This document shows, piece after piece, positions 13,773 to 26,912 of a stretch of DNA of 64,000 nucleotides. Below the pieces are notes generated by a model, which was not told the origin of the DNA, ran no database searches, and saw only the letters and a program-made list of their open reading frames with translations. Within the stretch, counting starts at the first letter, position 1; each line of letters starts with the position of its first letter. Location of the stretch: positions 2,108,677-2,172,676 of the forward strand of contig OX465108.1 in NCBI GenBank assembly GCA_949987565.1. Direction: 5' to 3'. Origin of the DNA: Luidia sarsii. Lineage: Eukaryota > Echinodermata > Asteroidea > Paxillosida > Luidiidae. A program made the position numbers and the translations under genes.

Positions 13773-14090
13773 AAGCCCCTGCACAACATTGGTAAGACCG
13801 AAAAACAGAAATGCTCACAGATTTACATGAAAATCACAAAGTTTGAAGATGGTCATGGAAGAAACCTTGCACTGAAAAAATGTCTGCCTAAAATGCTGTA
13901 TTTTTTAGGAAAAAATCGTTTACGTCTCACCCCTAGATCTAAAGGATTTTTCGGAGCAATTAATTGAATGCTGCATTTTCGCGAAACAAATGAAGCTGTT
14001 TTCACGATTTTCTCAACATTCGGTTGGCGGATTGAGCTGAAATTGAGCCTTTCTTTGACGTCTACCAATGTCGTGTTATCCCTCTAAAGC
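13773..14090 (+). mobile_element. Family D MITE (subtype a)
   Basis: The element begins AAGCCCCTGCACAACATTGG and ends CCAATGTCGTGTTATCCCTC, which are terminal inverted repeats. The internal sequence matches the copy at 25825-26195 over its length, for example TTTTCGCGAAACAAAT and CGGATTGAGCTGAAA. There is no coding capacity. Confidence 0.85.
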
Positions 14091-15595
14091 ACCGGTAACT
14101 CTGGAGAGAATCAAACAACAGGCTCCATATTTTTTTTAGCGAACACTTATCCACTAGCAGCGGGTGACGCGTTCAATCGCAGATCTAATCTAGTTTTGCA
14201 AGCAGACGATATAGGGCGAAGCCATTAAGTTTGCAGTGCCGAATACATGTCGGGTAGGGAACACCCTTATTGAATTACATTCTCACTGACGCAAATCATA
14301 ATATCTATGCGTAAACGCAGTATACCGCATTTTGGCAGTGCCGCAAACCCTGTTTTTATAGACGCACACCCGGGGCCTGGAGATTCGTCCCGCGATTTTT
14401 TGTATATCGTTCAGTAATATTATGAATCACCGCTAAGATAATACAGCGCTTCATTGTGAAATCTCGATAGGCCATAAATAGACTATGCAAACCATCATTA
14501 CCAAGCAATGCTTTCTATTTTCGCATGTGACTTTGGGTTGATAGATAGCTGGATTAGGCCGAGAAAAAACTACTGTTGACCTTTGCAGAATAATGTTGGG
14601 AAGGTTTTTTCTGACATTCGTCCATCGTCATCGCTTTGCAATTCATATCGGGCCAGGGAATACCGCTGTGTGCTATAGGGACGTAATAGGCATAGCTCGG
14701 AATGCCAAATTTGATCCGTCCTTTGGCAAATACAATGGTGTACATGCGGCTGCCGAATGGTGTACATGCTGCTATCGCATGCTGTATAGAAACAAGAGTG
14801 ACACGACGTCTGTATTTGAGAAACAATGCTAGTGACGATAAGACGTCTTCATTTTATTAGGAGGTTCTCGCGGGATGTTGAATAAAAACAAAATGTCGCT
14901 GAGATCCTAAACGAAAGATACCATGCAATGCGGTATCTCTCGTCGTGATCTCTCACCTTCTTCCCAAGTAGTGTTTTTAAATCTACACCTGAGTTGTAAA
15001 TTCTCCCAACAATTAGGTATTCGACACACTTAGGCGCCTAGAACATATTTGTTTTTTCTTCTTACATGGTGACGTACCGCGCGGCGTTACCAGTGCGTCC
15101 AAAATAACCGACTCGTGCCACGAATAGCGTAGGAACCTTCCTTCATGTATGCAGTGCATTCCCCGTTCAAGCATTTTGTAGCCATGCTTTACCTCAAGGA
15201 GAGTGGATTGATTGAGTGTCCGTGTCTCTGCCTGTCGCAGAGATGAGAAGAGATAAACAGCTGAAAAGAAACAGCAACAAGGAATGGTTGCATGTGCTTT
15301 GTGAAAAATGTTGTTCGGGAGCAGTTGTGGTTACTGCTCATGTTGCTGCTATTGTTGTGGCGCCGACGCAGTGATGACGGACATTTCGTCACAGAGAATG
15401 CAGCCGAAATGAGGCCTTCTTTGTTTTCTTACTGATTCATCGTGTATGCCACCTACTGTTGCTTCCTTGCTTTCACTTACAACAACCTCTCACCCAGAAC
15501 AGCTGTTTACCGGATGGGCTTGACAAAAAAGTAACCATAAAACAACACCAAAATGTCGGGAACTTGCTGTATGTGAGTGAGCACGAGGCATGATC

Positions 15596-15966
15596 TAAAG
15601 GCCCTATGCAACATTGGTAAAGGTCAGAAGACTGCCACAGTTTGAGTGTTAAAACATTTAACATTCTCTAAAAAGAAATCCTGCGAAAGTTTTAGCTCAA
15701 ATGGAAATCTGAGAAAGTAGAAAAAGGCAACGAACCGTCACGGTTTTCCCACCGTTCTGTAGTGTAAGAAATAGCTTATTACTCGCGAGTAATAAACTAC
15801 TTTTGTCGATGGCTCGAGTGAAGATTTCCCGAAAAGTACAGCATCCCAGACCGTAAGATTTCAACATGAGAATTCTGTCGTGACCATCTACGAACTGTGT
15901 AAACTAGAAGGAAATCTGTGGACGTCGATGTTTTCCGATCTTCCCAAAGTTGTATTTGGTCCTTTA
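15596..15966 (-). mobile_element. Family D MITE (subtype b)
   Basis: The ends are TAAAGGCCCTATGCAACATT and AAAGTTGTATTTGGTCCTTTAA. In the middle is the perfect palindrome TTATTACTCGCGAGTAATAA. The copy at 49182-49557 is the same element in the opposite orientation, so the sequence is repeated genome-wide and its frames (such as the 128-codon one on minus) are spurious. Confidence 0.87.
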
Positions 15967-16689
15967 ACTCGAGCAGAGTAGGATGAGTGAGGGACAGGGC
16001 AGGCCATCGGGCCGTTTCGTCTCTGACTCTCTGCGCTGTCTTCTCAATCATCTCCATCAACGACACATCCCCGCGGGCTTGGGTGTAATGACATCGGCGG
16101 CGTGGAGGGGAGAGGAGCCGACGATATACAGCCGAGGACAGGTCGCGTGGCGTGGCGTGGCGTGCGGGCCTGGGTCGTCTCACATCACACCGTCGGGGTC
16201 TTTATCAGCCCTCCCTCTCCCTGCCATCTAAGTCGGGATGAGAGACGAGAAAACTAACACATTTAAAAAGGGGCTGGCGTTTGGAGGGATACGAGCCGGA
16301 TCTTCATCAAGGCAAACCTCACTCCTTGCTCTGACGATTTTGGGAAAGGTCTTGTTGTGATCGAATTGCCAGACTCTCTCACACTACACAGACGTTTCGC
16401 CAAAAATGACGACCCAAAACGTTTGCCGACAACTCGATCTGGTCTGTATCAGAGATGCTGGGAGTTTTGTTAACCAGCAATATGGAACAGGTGTGCATTC
16501 ATTGGCCGATAACGTTATGCCAGTTGATATTTTAAAGCACTGTAGTCAAGCAATGTTTTTTTTTTAACTGACTTTGATAAACGTTTTGGCAAAATACTGC
16601 CCGATATTTGGATTCAGGCAAGAGCGGAATGGTCAATTATTTTTTTTCTGGTCATGATATATTCAGTAAAGTAACATCGTCTATTGCAA

Positions 16690-16895
16690 GAAAAAGTTAA
16701 ACAAACCAAGGAAAAACTGACTGGGAACTTTTCGCAAAATTGAAGAAATTGGCAAAGAAATTGTTTGAATGGACCGGGACTTGAACCCGAGACCTCTGGA
16801 TTAACGTACCAGTGCTCTACCATTTTAGCTCTCCAGCCCTTAGATGATGGCCTTCCCGGGTTGGGGGCGCCAGTCAGAAGCAATTCAGCCATTCA
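16690..16895 (-). mobile_element. tRNA-derived SINE, minus strand
   Basis: Reading on the minus strand, the head CTTCTGACTGGCGCC lies at the right, followed by the tRNA-like part. The B box on plus appears as GGACCGGGACTTGAACCCGA and the anticodon arm as TACCAGTGCTC. The 3' body (AACTGACTGGGAACTTTTCG on plus) is present. Its sequence closely resembles that at 7558. Confidence 0.87.
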
Positions 16896-17589
16896 CTGCA
16901 GTATCACAATCCCCCGCTTACATGTAGATGCAAACGACTTAATGCACTGATATTTGTCAAAGTCTAATGATTTAGAAATGGCATAATGTCACATTCAGCA
17001 TGAAACGAATTTTGTTGGCGGACAAAAATGCATTTCAATAATGATTTTTATAAAATTGAAAGTTCCCAGTGGAAAGATGTACCAAGGTTTTTTTTTTTTT
17101 TGGGGGGGGTGGGGTGGGTAAGAAGGCGTTTCGGTAATTCGAGCCAGTGTTTTTTCCTGGTGCTCGTCCCTTTTCCCGAAATGGAGGAACTGGGAGTCTG
17201 GGCCTGGAAAAAAGGGGAAAGTGGAAAAGTGCAGGGAAGGGGAGAGGATTTAGGGTGTATATGGGAGCTTGCAACGGAGGGCCTGCGGTGTTATAGAGTT
17301 TATAGGTCTATATGTGGCTCTCGTAAACCCCAATCCCGGACATACCACCAGACAGGTGTGTCACTTATCGTGGGGGGAGTGAGGGGGCAGGCCGGCAGTG
17401 GATCGGTAGTGAAGGCAGTGGCTGTCTCGGTTGGATACCTTGCCTTTCCTTCCTTCTCTCCCTTCTTCCACACCGTATATATAAAGTCAGGCAATACCGA
17501 ACCAGTAGGTCTCACCACAAATTGTTAATAATCGCCAAGAAAGTATCATAATTACCATATAAATTTTCACTATATATAGTGAATATCTA

Positions 17590-17765
17590 TTCTAAAAATT
17601 CCCGCAAGGATCGAATCTTCACGCTCTCCACTTTTTTTCTTTGATTTGGGTCTTCGTGTCAGCAAGCAGTTTTCAACATTTACTCAAAATTAGTCGAAAT
17701 ATCAGCAGTCCAAAATAATAAGGGACTGACGTTTTGATCCCGTCATGACCTTTCTAAAAGGCAGA
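17590..17765. mobile_element. Degenerate family A elements
   Basis: A right arm is recognisable by CAAGGATCGAATCTTCACGC and GTCAGCAAGCAGTTTTCAAC. A left arm follows with GGGACTGACGTTTTGATCCC and CATGACCTTTCTAAAAGGC. The arms appear in rearranged order and are diverged. Confidence 0.5.
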
Positions 17766-19304
17766 TTTCATAATTGGTTCAATATCAACTGGTAAACCTC
17801 TTGTTCGCCCAAAGCCCAAATGGAGGTTTATTTTAGTCAAAAGTAATCGCGATCTTACTTATTATCACCGGATTCTTGCCTTACAATGATTTTACCCGAT
17901 ACCTTTTTGGCCAAATGTTCTTAATGTATAGCCCCTTCCCGAGAGTATAAACCTAAGGCTGAACTTAGCGGCATTTCGGTTGATACAGGTGGCACGAACG
18001 TAGGTTTTTTTTTTTTGGCATGTGCAGTTGACATTCTACCTGTCCGGGTGATTTGTCAAGGGGACAGCGGGCACGAGCGAGAGTTTGATGGGCGTCGAGG
18101 TGCGTTTCCCCCCGTTCCTCTTCCTCTGTGGTCCGCTCCCGTTCTCACCCCTTGCGGATGCAATCGGTCATGTTCCATAACCTGCCACAAATTGCAACAC
18201 TATTCATGATCGGACTGCACAGGTTATGCGGGGTTTAAGGCTGAGATCCTGAATCGTGGTCATGTCGCCAAGGGCTGTAATGTGACAGGTCATCCCTGTC
18301 CACCCACTGAACTTGATATGCCCTCAACAGGGGACCTACCTCACTGACCGGTGAGATCTGAACTTAGTGTTGTGGTTTTCATACGAGGTTTTAGTTATAG
18401 GCCTTTCGTAACATTCATGCAAATTGTATGCATCGATCTTTTCTTGATATATTATTCAACAAAAGCGAACGCTATCGAAGGACTACAATCGGGGTAAACT
18501 CGTATCGACGAGTTGCGGCTTATTCATACACTTATGATTACATAGGCACAGCCTTTCACACCAGTCGTGATCTCGGGGAAAAAGAGCTTCATCTCGCCAC
18601 TTGTGCACACAAGGTACTGCAAAGATCAGTCGAACGAGCTAATAAATACTGAGCTGATTTGGCTTCCCGAAATCTGGACACTGACTCCGGCATCGGGCCA
18701 TTTCTGAAATTCAACTCGAAGTAGAAATCACCATTCCTTTATTCGTTTGTCTTCAACACAACTTAATATAAGTCGTAGGAAGCGCTCTTTCGTGAACGTG
18801 ACAAATACTTTGATTTTAACAGTACAAAAAACGCTAACACACTGTATCTGTTGTATGACGAATACGAAGCTTTTTAACGCGAGCCCATGCCGTGCGGTTT
18901 CGAAAAAAGATCCCCGCAGATCTGTGAGTGCCGTCATGTCATGTTGTAAGCACTCATAACCAAACCTATAGCCTTAAAAAGAAAACCTTTCTGACGAAAA
19001 AAAGAAGCTTTCCTGTCCACGTTGAAAGTGGAAACATGACAGACACACGGTATACGGTAGGGTCATCGTACGACGACCCAAGATAGCTGTGTGCATCAGT
19101 GCTCAGGCCATTAATTTTTTTTTTGCCAAACGAAAGACCTCGTTAAGAGAAACGCGGAATTACCCACTCGTCAAGTAATGGCCCTAACAGAATAATAAAC
19201 ACTTCCCCTCGACAGAGGCCACCTTCCCCTCCCCCTGATGCAATCCTTCCTCCCGTAAATCTGCCCCGCTTCCTCGCCGGGGACTGCGGAAACACTCTGA
19301 TCCA

Positions 19305-19975
19305 GTGTGGTGGAGCTCTCAAACACAGCGCCTCATTGAGTTATAAGCCTCACTCTCCTATCACACTTCTATTATACCAAATTAGGCCCTGTGCCAGTTA
19401 AACGGGACTTCCGGAACCATGAAACTTTGAATTCTTTATACTCTCACTCGGCATCCGTTGAAGGGAGTGTGGAGTTCTCAAACACAGTGCCTCATTGAGT
19501 TATAAGCCTCACTTCCCCATGCAGTTCTATACCAAATTAGCCCCTGTGCCAGTTAAACAAGACTTCCGGAACCATGAAACCTTGAATTCTTTATATACAG
19601 CACATGTATAGGCCTTATAATGCTCCCACTCGGCATCCATAGAAGGGAGTGTGAAGCTCTCCAATACAGTGCCTCATTGAGTTATAGCCTCATTCTCCCA
19701 TCCACTTGTATACGAAATCAGCCCCTGTGCTAGTTAAACATGACTTCCGGAACCATGAAACCTTGATTTCTTTATCATACAGTATATATATAATGCTCCC
19801 ACTCTGCATCCATAGAAGGGAGTGTGGAGCTCTCCAGTACAGTGCATCATTGAGTTAAAGTCGCACCCCAATCCATTTCTCTACCAAACTTAGCCACAGT
19901 GCTAGTTAAACAGGACGTCCGGAACCATGAAACCTTGACTTCTTTATACACTACTCCCACTCGGTAAACATCGAA
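19305..19975 (+). repeat. Tandem repeat, four copies of about 150-180 bp
   Basis: Copies begin at about 19305, 19467, 19649 and 19822 with GTGTGGAGCTCTC-type sequence. Each contains GTGCCTCATTGAGTTATA, the motif CTTCCGGAACCATGAAAC, and ends with CCCACTCGGCATCCAT-like sequence. Spacings are 162, 182 and 173 bp; the second and third copies gained TATATACAGTA-type insertions. No coding frame is conserved between copies. This is a locally expanded satellite-like repeat. Confidence 0.92.
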
Positions 19976-20521
19976 TGAATAAGGGCTTTCTTCGTCGCCT
20001 CTCCCATCGGGGACGACAGAGTGTGGGTTTGTCTTTCTCGACTCAGAGTTGACATTGCAGGGTAGGGAGCATTTCCACATCAGACGGTTTCCTGCCTCCC
20101 CAACCCACCCCATCCTCTTTAGTCGTTCCTTCCTTTGTTACTTGATCTTGACTTCTGGCATTTTCTGCGCTCCCATGCGGGTAGCCCAGCTGCGGGTTCT
20201 GTCATTGGTTTGTTTCTTTCATGAACCGATGCAAGATTAGTGTCGGCGTGGCATTTCAGACTGAGCACAGTCCTGCCCGGTGCGATATGCTGCCCATGGG
20301 TTTCCCATGCATTCGACCGGCACTTGTTTCGATGTGGGGGCGGGGCGTTACCTTTGACCCCAGTGACGTCACGGAGATGAGCCCAACTCGGAGATATCTC
20401 CAAAGCGCGTAACTGGGTTGGCGGAGTAGAAAGAGGATTTGATCGTGGTCTCTATGGCAATCGGTTGGTTTTTTTTGCCGATACTTGCGCGGGTTTCCAA
20501 GACATCATACCAATAAACAAT

Positions 20522-20775
20522 ATTGTGGGCTTGACGTTTCGATCCTAGCAGGGCCTTTCATTGTCTTTGAGAAAGGTCCTGACGTTTCGATCCTAGCAGG
20601 AAAGGGCCTGACGTTTCTATCCTAGCAGGACCTTTTTATCAAAGGCATCGCCTTTGAGAAAGGTCCTGCTAGGATCGAAACGTCAGGCACTCTAACCTTT
20701 GAGATTTATGCATTGCAGGTCATTTTAGTCAGCGAGCAGCTTGCAACAGTTGTTTGTATTGACTTCAAATAAACT
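20522..20775. mobile_element. Family A elements, rearranged cluster
   Basis: Three forward arms (TTGACGTTTCGATCCTAGCA near 20531, TGACGTTTCGATCCTAGCAG near 20580, TGACGTTTCTATCCTAGCAG near 20609) precede one reverse arm (GGTCCTGCTAGGATCGAAAC near 20662). The right outer arm TTTTAGTCAGCGAGCAGCTT then GCAACAGTTGTTTGTATTGA closes the element. The repeated left arms suggest internal duplication or nested insertion. Confidence 0.88.
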
Positions 20776-22129
20776 TCAATATGGTTCGTTATTGCTGGCG
20801 TCGTCTGCATTCCGCAAGGCCTTGCGATGAAAGGCAACTCAACTTAAGCTTGATAATCTGTCGTTGTTATAATTAAGTTCGTGTGGCTTCCACGGGTCGT
20901 CCGTCGTCTAACGATTGGTCGCAAGTTAAGTTACAACGTGTGCTACGAAATCGACCACTCATGTAAAATCAGCACAGTCACTCTTAAGTAAAACGCACGC
21001 GTGACGCGCGCCGTGATTCAGACAAGGCGATCATTCACCCAAGCCTATGCGTGCGTGCATGTACTCGGACGCATCACAGCCTATTGTTAAGAACATTCTG
21101 GGAATGCAGTTTCCTGGCTTAATTGCATTGATAACGCGGCGAGCAATCGCTATCTGCACCCGCTCAGCCCCGACAATTGCCTCACAGAACGGCCTGTCAA
21201 AGCCCGGCAGCTTCTTAAACTATGAACAGTTATAAATACGGCAATCATAGGTCAATCACAATGACCTCTGCAACAGTCAGTTACGAAGAATTAAAGATAA
21301 TCCTCCGCGCTAACAAAATAGTTCCTATACACTGTGAGCTCTCATTGCGTTTCCGATAGACGTAACGAAAATGATCTCATTTGCACTTTTGCATGAGCAA
21401 AAACAAACAACAGAATCACTGAGTGAAAGTCTGCTCCACACTCATTAGCAAGTGGCTATGTGCTCATTAACTTCGCAATAGTTTTTTATGTTTCAGAATG
21501 TGTGGGATGTGCCACTTCCCTGCCCGTAGGCGGGTCCAAATAGCCCTTTTTTCCCTTCATATTTCGTGTGGACTGTTAAACGACCAGATAGAATGCTCAA
21601 TTGACTCTCAGTCTCATGCACACATAGCGATAGCATCTCCACGGGTAAATCTATAGCCCCGGGTCATGGAAAGCGCCTGCCTGCCCGATACGACACGGGC
21701 CTTAATATGTAATAATTTCCGTTACCTTGAACCTGCATTTTTTGGGGGAGAGGGGAGGGGAGGGGGGCTATGGGAGTTCACCCACTCCCCTCTCCCGGTC
21801 CTTCCCTCCTGCCGCCTTCGGTGAGTAAGTCTTGGGGTGTGGGTGGGGATCAGGGTTGAACTGCTGTGTCGAGAGAATGTTGCAGTTGTCAATCAGTTGG
21901 TCGGCCTTTCGTTCTTCTGTTACTCAGTTGAAGTGTATACCCCGCCTGTACTGTGGTGACGGTTTCTTTTTTTGAAACCGTCGTTTTTGTCAGGACTTTT
22001 GTCGGCGCGATAACGATGCCGTGAGATGACTGTTTTCTCTGTCGCTCTGTCTATTTGATCAGTGTAAATGGGACGATAGATTGGTGTCAGATGCTACAGC
22101 TCCAAGATAGAATAAGTAAAGAGTTATAC

Positions 22130-22850
22130 ACCCACGCACTGACAATAGAAACGGACAAATACTGACACGCAGAGACGGGCGAATAGAAACCGACAAATAG
22201 AAACCAGCCAATAGGAACGGTCATATGCAAAAAGGCCCAGGCAAACTGCCAGATAGGACTGGGTAATTAGAAACAGGCACTAAGAATCTAGCAAAACCGT
22301 TACTCGTCAGTAGAAACAGGCCAAAAGAGAAAATGCCAAATAGAACCTGGCAAGTAGGAAATACGCAAAGAGAAACAGGTTATTATAAAAAAAATAAAAA
22401 AATGGAAACGAAGAAAGAAAGCTAATAGGAATAGGCCTAAGTAAATGGAAACTTGGAAATAGAAACGGGCAGATAGAAACGGACATATTATACCAACTTA
22501 AAATTAAGAAGAATCAAGTTGGAACTTGCCAAAAGACAAAAAAACGCGAAAAAGAAACGGGCGAAAAGAAACGGGCAACGAGAAACGGGCGAAAAGAAAC
22601 GGACAAAAATTAACGGGCAAAAAACCGAGAAAAAGAAACGGGCACAAGAACGGACAAAAGAAACGAGTTATTGGATGGGGCCAAATAGAAAACAGTAAAA
22701 CCAGTAAAACCAGTAAAACCAGTAAGACAAGTAAACGATAACTAAAGAAACCGATGATAGGAAACGGTCAATTAGAAACAGTCAAAAGGAAAACAACGGA
22801 AAGAAAAACGGCATCCAGAGAAACAAACGCGGCCAGGCAAACTTCAACAG
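22130..22850 (+). repeat. Degenerate minisatellite, unit near AAATAGAAACGGGC
   Basis: About 700 bp of imperfect repeats of roughly 14 bp with variants such as AATAGAAACCGACA, AGAAACGGGCGAAA and AGAAACGGACAAAA. A purer block is at about 22540-22665. A small run of AAACCAGTAAAACCAGTA lies at about 22695-22735. Lys-rich frames across it are artefacts. Confidence 0.85.
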
Positions 22851-23445
22851 GTCGAGCAGCCATGTTGGAGCTTACTAGCCGTGGAACGATGCGCACAGCA
22901 GTCAAGTCACGAGAACATTGTTTGGTGGGCCTTATTAAGAGTTACCGGTCTGCGGTCGGGGGCTCGATCCTCAAATTGACCCGCGAACCTGTCATTGTAT
23001 ACTGATTGATCGGAGATGGGTGCTCTTGGAATGACTGTGTGAACCCTGATTAATGAGCCTCAGTTTAAAGGCATCGTCGGTAAAAACCGAGCATTAAGTG
23101 CTCCCAGCGGTCCATGAGATCGAGCACATAAGGACCCCAATTCGCGGAATCCGTCACGGCATATTACTTGCTAGCGGCACCGCCTTCGTACGCTAACACC
23201 TACCTGCAGAAAAAAACACACCTTTAGTTAGGAAGCGTTTCTGCCTTGGTTCCCCAAGACCGTCCCAATGCTCGTACCATGCGCTTCTCTTCACGTATAT
23301 GCACCAATATACAGTTATGGCACCTAAAGCCAATATATACCAAGCGGTACTCCTCTAGCTTCTTCCCACGCAATGCTGCACTATGAAGTATCTACCTGCA
23401 ACCTGTTTCCCCCTTTCTTATTACTGAATTCAAACGAAACATAAA

Positions 23446-23572
23446 CACTCATCTTTCTTCCTCCTGATCTATCATGCTCCTGGTTCTTTTCCTTATTACT
23501 TTCTTTCAGCCTTCAGTTTTCAAGGGCCTTTTTGGGCCTCGTGTTGGGCGACATTCGATAAAAAAAATATAA
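23446..23572 (+). mobile_element. Dispersed repeat with hairpin and A-rich end
   Basis: It shares long stretches with 50539-50662: TTTCTTCCTCCTGATC, ATGCTCCTGGTTCTT, CCTTATTACTTTCTTT, then the small hairpin GGCCTTTTTGGGCC, GTGTTGGGCGAC and a terminal A run. A 3' hairpin followed by poly-A looks like the tail of a LINE or SINE. The family is unidentified. Confidence 0.65.
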
Positions 23573-24021
23573 ACTGGTAACTATACAAGATCTCAAACCC
23601 TTAATGTCTTAGTTAGTCTGAGTCGCGTAAAACGCGCATAAGGGATTTTCTGCCATAGTAAGTGTAGCATTTGGTTTCTCTTGGCGTAATGGAAAGGTCG
23701 CTGAAGGTGGTACGGAGGTAGCAATTTGGTCTTGAGTGGTGTTTGCGTGACGGAATGTGTTCGCTAAACTCTTTTGTATTCGAGGTCCCTCAGCGACACA
23801 AATCAATGTGATTTTGTCACATTACATAGGAGATACTGAATCACCGGTGAAGTTCGCAACTCAATCGGGCATCTGATCCGAAACAATCAGTATGCCTGCA
23901 TCAAAGAGTACACTGTGTTTTGATCAAAAAGAAAATGTGACAATCTTCAGGTGACAATGCTGTTGAAGTAGACGCCATTTCAGACTGTTGAGAGATAGGT
24001 ATGAGCTATACATTTAAACAG

Positions 24022-24130
24022 TGAGATTTGAAGGTTTTCATGGTGAAAATATCAGAAGGAGTGGTGAGTTTGCGGTACTCAGAGTACCTCGGGTTCTTTT
24101 CAGAACCACACATACTCATACGTTACCTCA
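24022..24130. mobile_element. Diverged family B element
   Basis: Recognised by TTTGAAGGTTTTCATGGTGA, GAGTTTGCGGTACTCAGAGT and GGGTTCTTTTCAGAACCACA, which correspond to the family B outer and core parts. It is truncated and diverged. Confidence 0.5.
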
Positions 24131-24377
24131 AACCTATTACTTCTTATGTAAACACTGCAAGGTACCGTAAAGGTTGATGCACTGTCTTGTAAACCTTTGT
24201 GCCTTTAAACCGCACGGATGTTGGCGTATACAAACAGCCACACCGAGGCTTTGTTTGTGGCCGTCTGCGTCCAAGTCACTCAGGCTGACAAATTGAATTT
24301 CCGCCCGGTGGATTTCGGCGAGTGTCGCTGCAGCGATGTCTCCGAAGATGGCCAATCAACGTCCATTAGTCAGCGTG

Positions 24378-24518
24378 AGAGGGGAGAGGGGAAGAAGATA
24401 GTGTGAGGGGGAGAGGGGAGAAGGGGAGAGAGGAGATAGGGGAGAGGGGGAGAGGGGGAGATGGGAGAGAGGGGGAGAGGGGGAGAGGGGAGAGGGGAGA
24501 GGTGAGAGAGGGGTAGGG
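24378..24518. repeat. Purine (GGGAGA)-rich simple repeat
   Basis: About 140 bp of GAGAGGGGGAGAGGGG-type sequence on plus. Non-coding low-complexity tract. Confidence 0.92.
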
Positions 24519-25824
24519 ATCCGATTGAGTTATCGGAACAAGGAGACGGCCACTCAACTCTGGTCCGCATTACAAAACAGCACAATAGTGTGCACACCTA
24601 TGGCGAGGTCCCACCCGCTGAAAGAGACATCATTGCATGCATGGTAAGGGTGAGACTCGAATTAGGATTAGCTATTGAGGCAGTGCTTTGCTCCCAACGT
24701 CACGAAGAAGCAAAGCCAAGAACGTCCAAATTCGACCCACAGTGGGTCAGGTCTGACCCAAATACGGACTCTTCGGAACGCTTTGTTAACACCGTTGTAA
24801 AACTGTTGGTGAAAAGTGCCGGGCAAAACCCGTATGTCCAACATTGATGTGTTTCCCCTCCCCACCAAAAAAAGGTATGCCTTTCGAGTTTGTGATTTAT
24901 TTTGACCAAATCAATCCATCATTTTTGCTTTGATTCACCGATAATGTTGATATTTTGACTAATCCTGATCCAAAATGTGGGTTTTCTAACTGCCAGCCAT
25001 TTTTACAGTGAGATGTCAGCAAACCAATCTGACGTGACAGTCGACGATCTGACCCTTAACCTCAGTCCAACGTTGACCGAGTTGTGTCATAACCCTCCCC
25101 CACTACCCCGCCACCCCGCCCGGGAGAACGAACTGATTATTAAGCAATCGCAGTCATCTTAAGACCCATACGACATTAGCTTTGTCGATGTCACGTTCCT
25201 GTAAACTGGTCCCCGTTCCAAGGATGTCGCCAGGCCCAGCGTATCGCTAAACGTTTAAGGGGAGAGGAGAAAGGGAAGGAGGGTATAGTCTTGTTTCGAT
25301 GTCCGGTTCGTGTTTCCCCGCCATCTGTTGGCGGGACGCAGTGCGTCTGATACCGGGCGACACGTGCCCAGCGCCCCGTCACCAAGACCGCGTGCCGCCC
25401 GGCCTACAGCGGCCGCTGCCCGCGTGGAGCCCGAGAAGCAGCTCCAGACTGATAATTACTGACATCCGTCCATGGCCAGACCTTCCCAAAGTCTTCCCCC
25501 CAAGATCCGACACACACGCGCACAAAATAAACCCCAGCCTGAAATTGAAAATCATGTGCTTCGTCGGAGCACCCGGCCCTGGATTCAGAGGATTCGCATA
25601 GCACGCCGCAATTTTATTCACACGGTATAACTCAATTAGTTTATCGCATAAAAACTGTGAACCGCCATCGTTATTAATAATTCTAATCCACGCAAATTGA
25701 AAACTGACTGCCTTGGCTAGTGTCACTTGCTGTGAGAGTAACGGGCACTATAGCGTGCACCTTTTTTTCTCTATCTGGTATGAAATTGCGTTGAGCCAAG
25801 TGGACAAACACACGATGGCGGTTG

Positions 25825-26195
25825 AAAGCCCCTGCACAACATTGGTAAGATCGAAAAACAGAAATGTTCACAAATTTACATGAAACCTATACAGTTTGAA
25901 GATGTTATGGTAGAAACTTCGCTTTGAAATATTTTTGCCTAAAATGTTATATTTTTGGAGAAAAGAGTAAAAGAACTCGCTTACATCTCACACCAAGATC
26001 TAAAGGATTTTTTGGAATTAGTTGAATGCTGTATTTTCGCGAAACAAATTAAGCGGTTTTTCACTATTTTCTCGAGACTCGGTTAGCGGATTGAGCTGAA
26101 AGTTTCACAGGTGTGCTATTTCAAGCACTATGTTGAATCAGACGACGTACGGATGCTATTCTTTGACCTCGACCGATGTTGTGTTATCCCTTTAA
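25825..26195 (+). mobile_element. Family D MITE (subtype a)
   Basis: The left end is AAAGCCCCTGCACAACATTG and the right end CGATGTTGTGTTATCCCTTTAA, an imperfect terminal inverted repeat. The interior parallels 13773-14090. TTAA stands at the right boundary and TTGA at the left, consistent with a decayed TTAA target duplication. Confidence 0.88.
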
Positions 26196-26766
26196 GGGGA
26201 AATTGTCGTTTAGTTGCTCCCTTCGAGAGGGGGGATGGGACACGTGTTGTAACTTGTAGCGGTCTGGCAGGAATTACGCGAGCGGCAGCCTTTAATTTCT
26301 CGCGGCTTCTGAAGATGGATTACGTGGGGAGAGGGGGTGTTAGTGCGAGGAGTGTGTGCTAGTGTTTGTGTGTGTGTGGAGACGAAGCCCGGGGTCTGGT
26401 AGACGTATTTGAGACGAGTCTAATCCGGCGATCAGAGCGCGATTTCCAACGCGGACACGTCAGGGTGAGTCGAGCTGGTCCCTGCATCTGTCAACAACAT
26501 CCTCCCCACAGATGATGCGATGATGTCCCCTTCTTAAAATAAAGTATCAATTATCCGTGAGGTTTATACGCGGCCTTTGGAAGTCCCCCCCCCTCCACCA
26601 GGATAGGGGGTCATGGCCCAAACAGTGTAAAAACGCCGGATAGAAGAGTGTTTAACGAAATTCACATTTGGTGTGATTTAATCAGATATTCTAGTGAAAC
26701 AAACATAGAACTTACTGGAAGTTTTGTTCAACAATGTTGATAAAAAAGGCACAGGAAACTTTAACT

Positions 26767-26912
26767 CTGCCGGGTCTTCACCAGAGACTCTCTGATTTTA
26801 CGTACTGGTGCTCTTACCATCTAAGCTATCCAGCCCTTAGATGGCGGCCTTCCCAAATAGTCAACTACAGTCCTTGCTGCTGTGGGGGCGCCAGTCAGTA
26901 AGACTTAACTAT
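26767..26912 (-). mobile_element. tRNA-derived SINE, minus strand, 3' body lost
   Basis: On plus the element shows GTACTGGTGCTCTTACCATC, TAAGCTATCCAGCCCTTAGA and TGTGGGGGCGCCAGTCAGTA. The B-box region is diverged and the 3' body is not recognisable. It is an older copy than the one at 16690. Confidence 0.78.
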
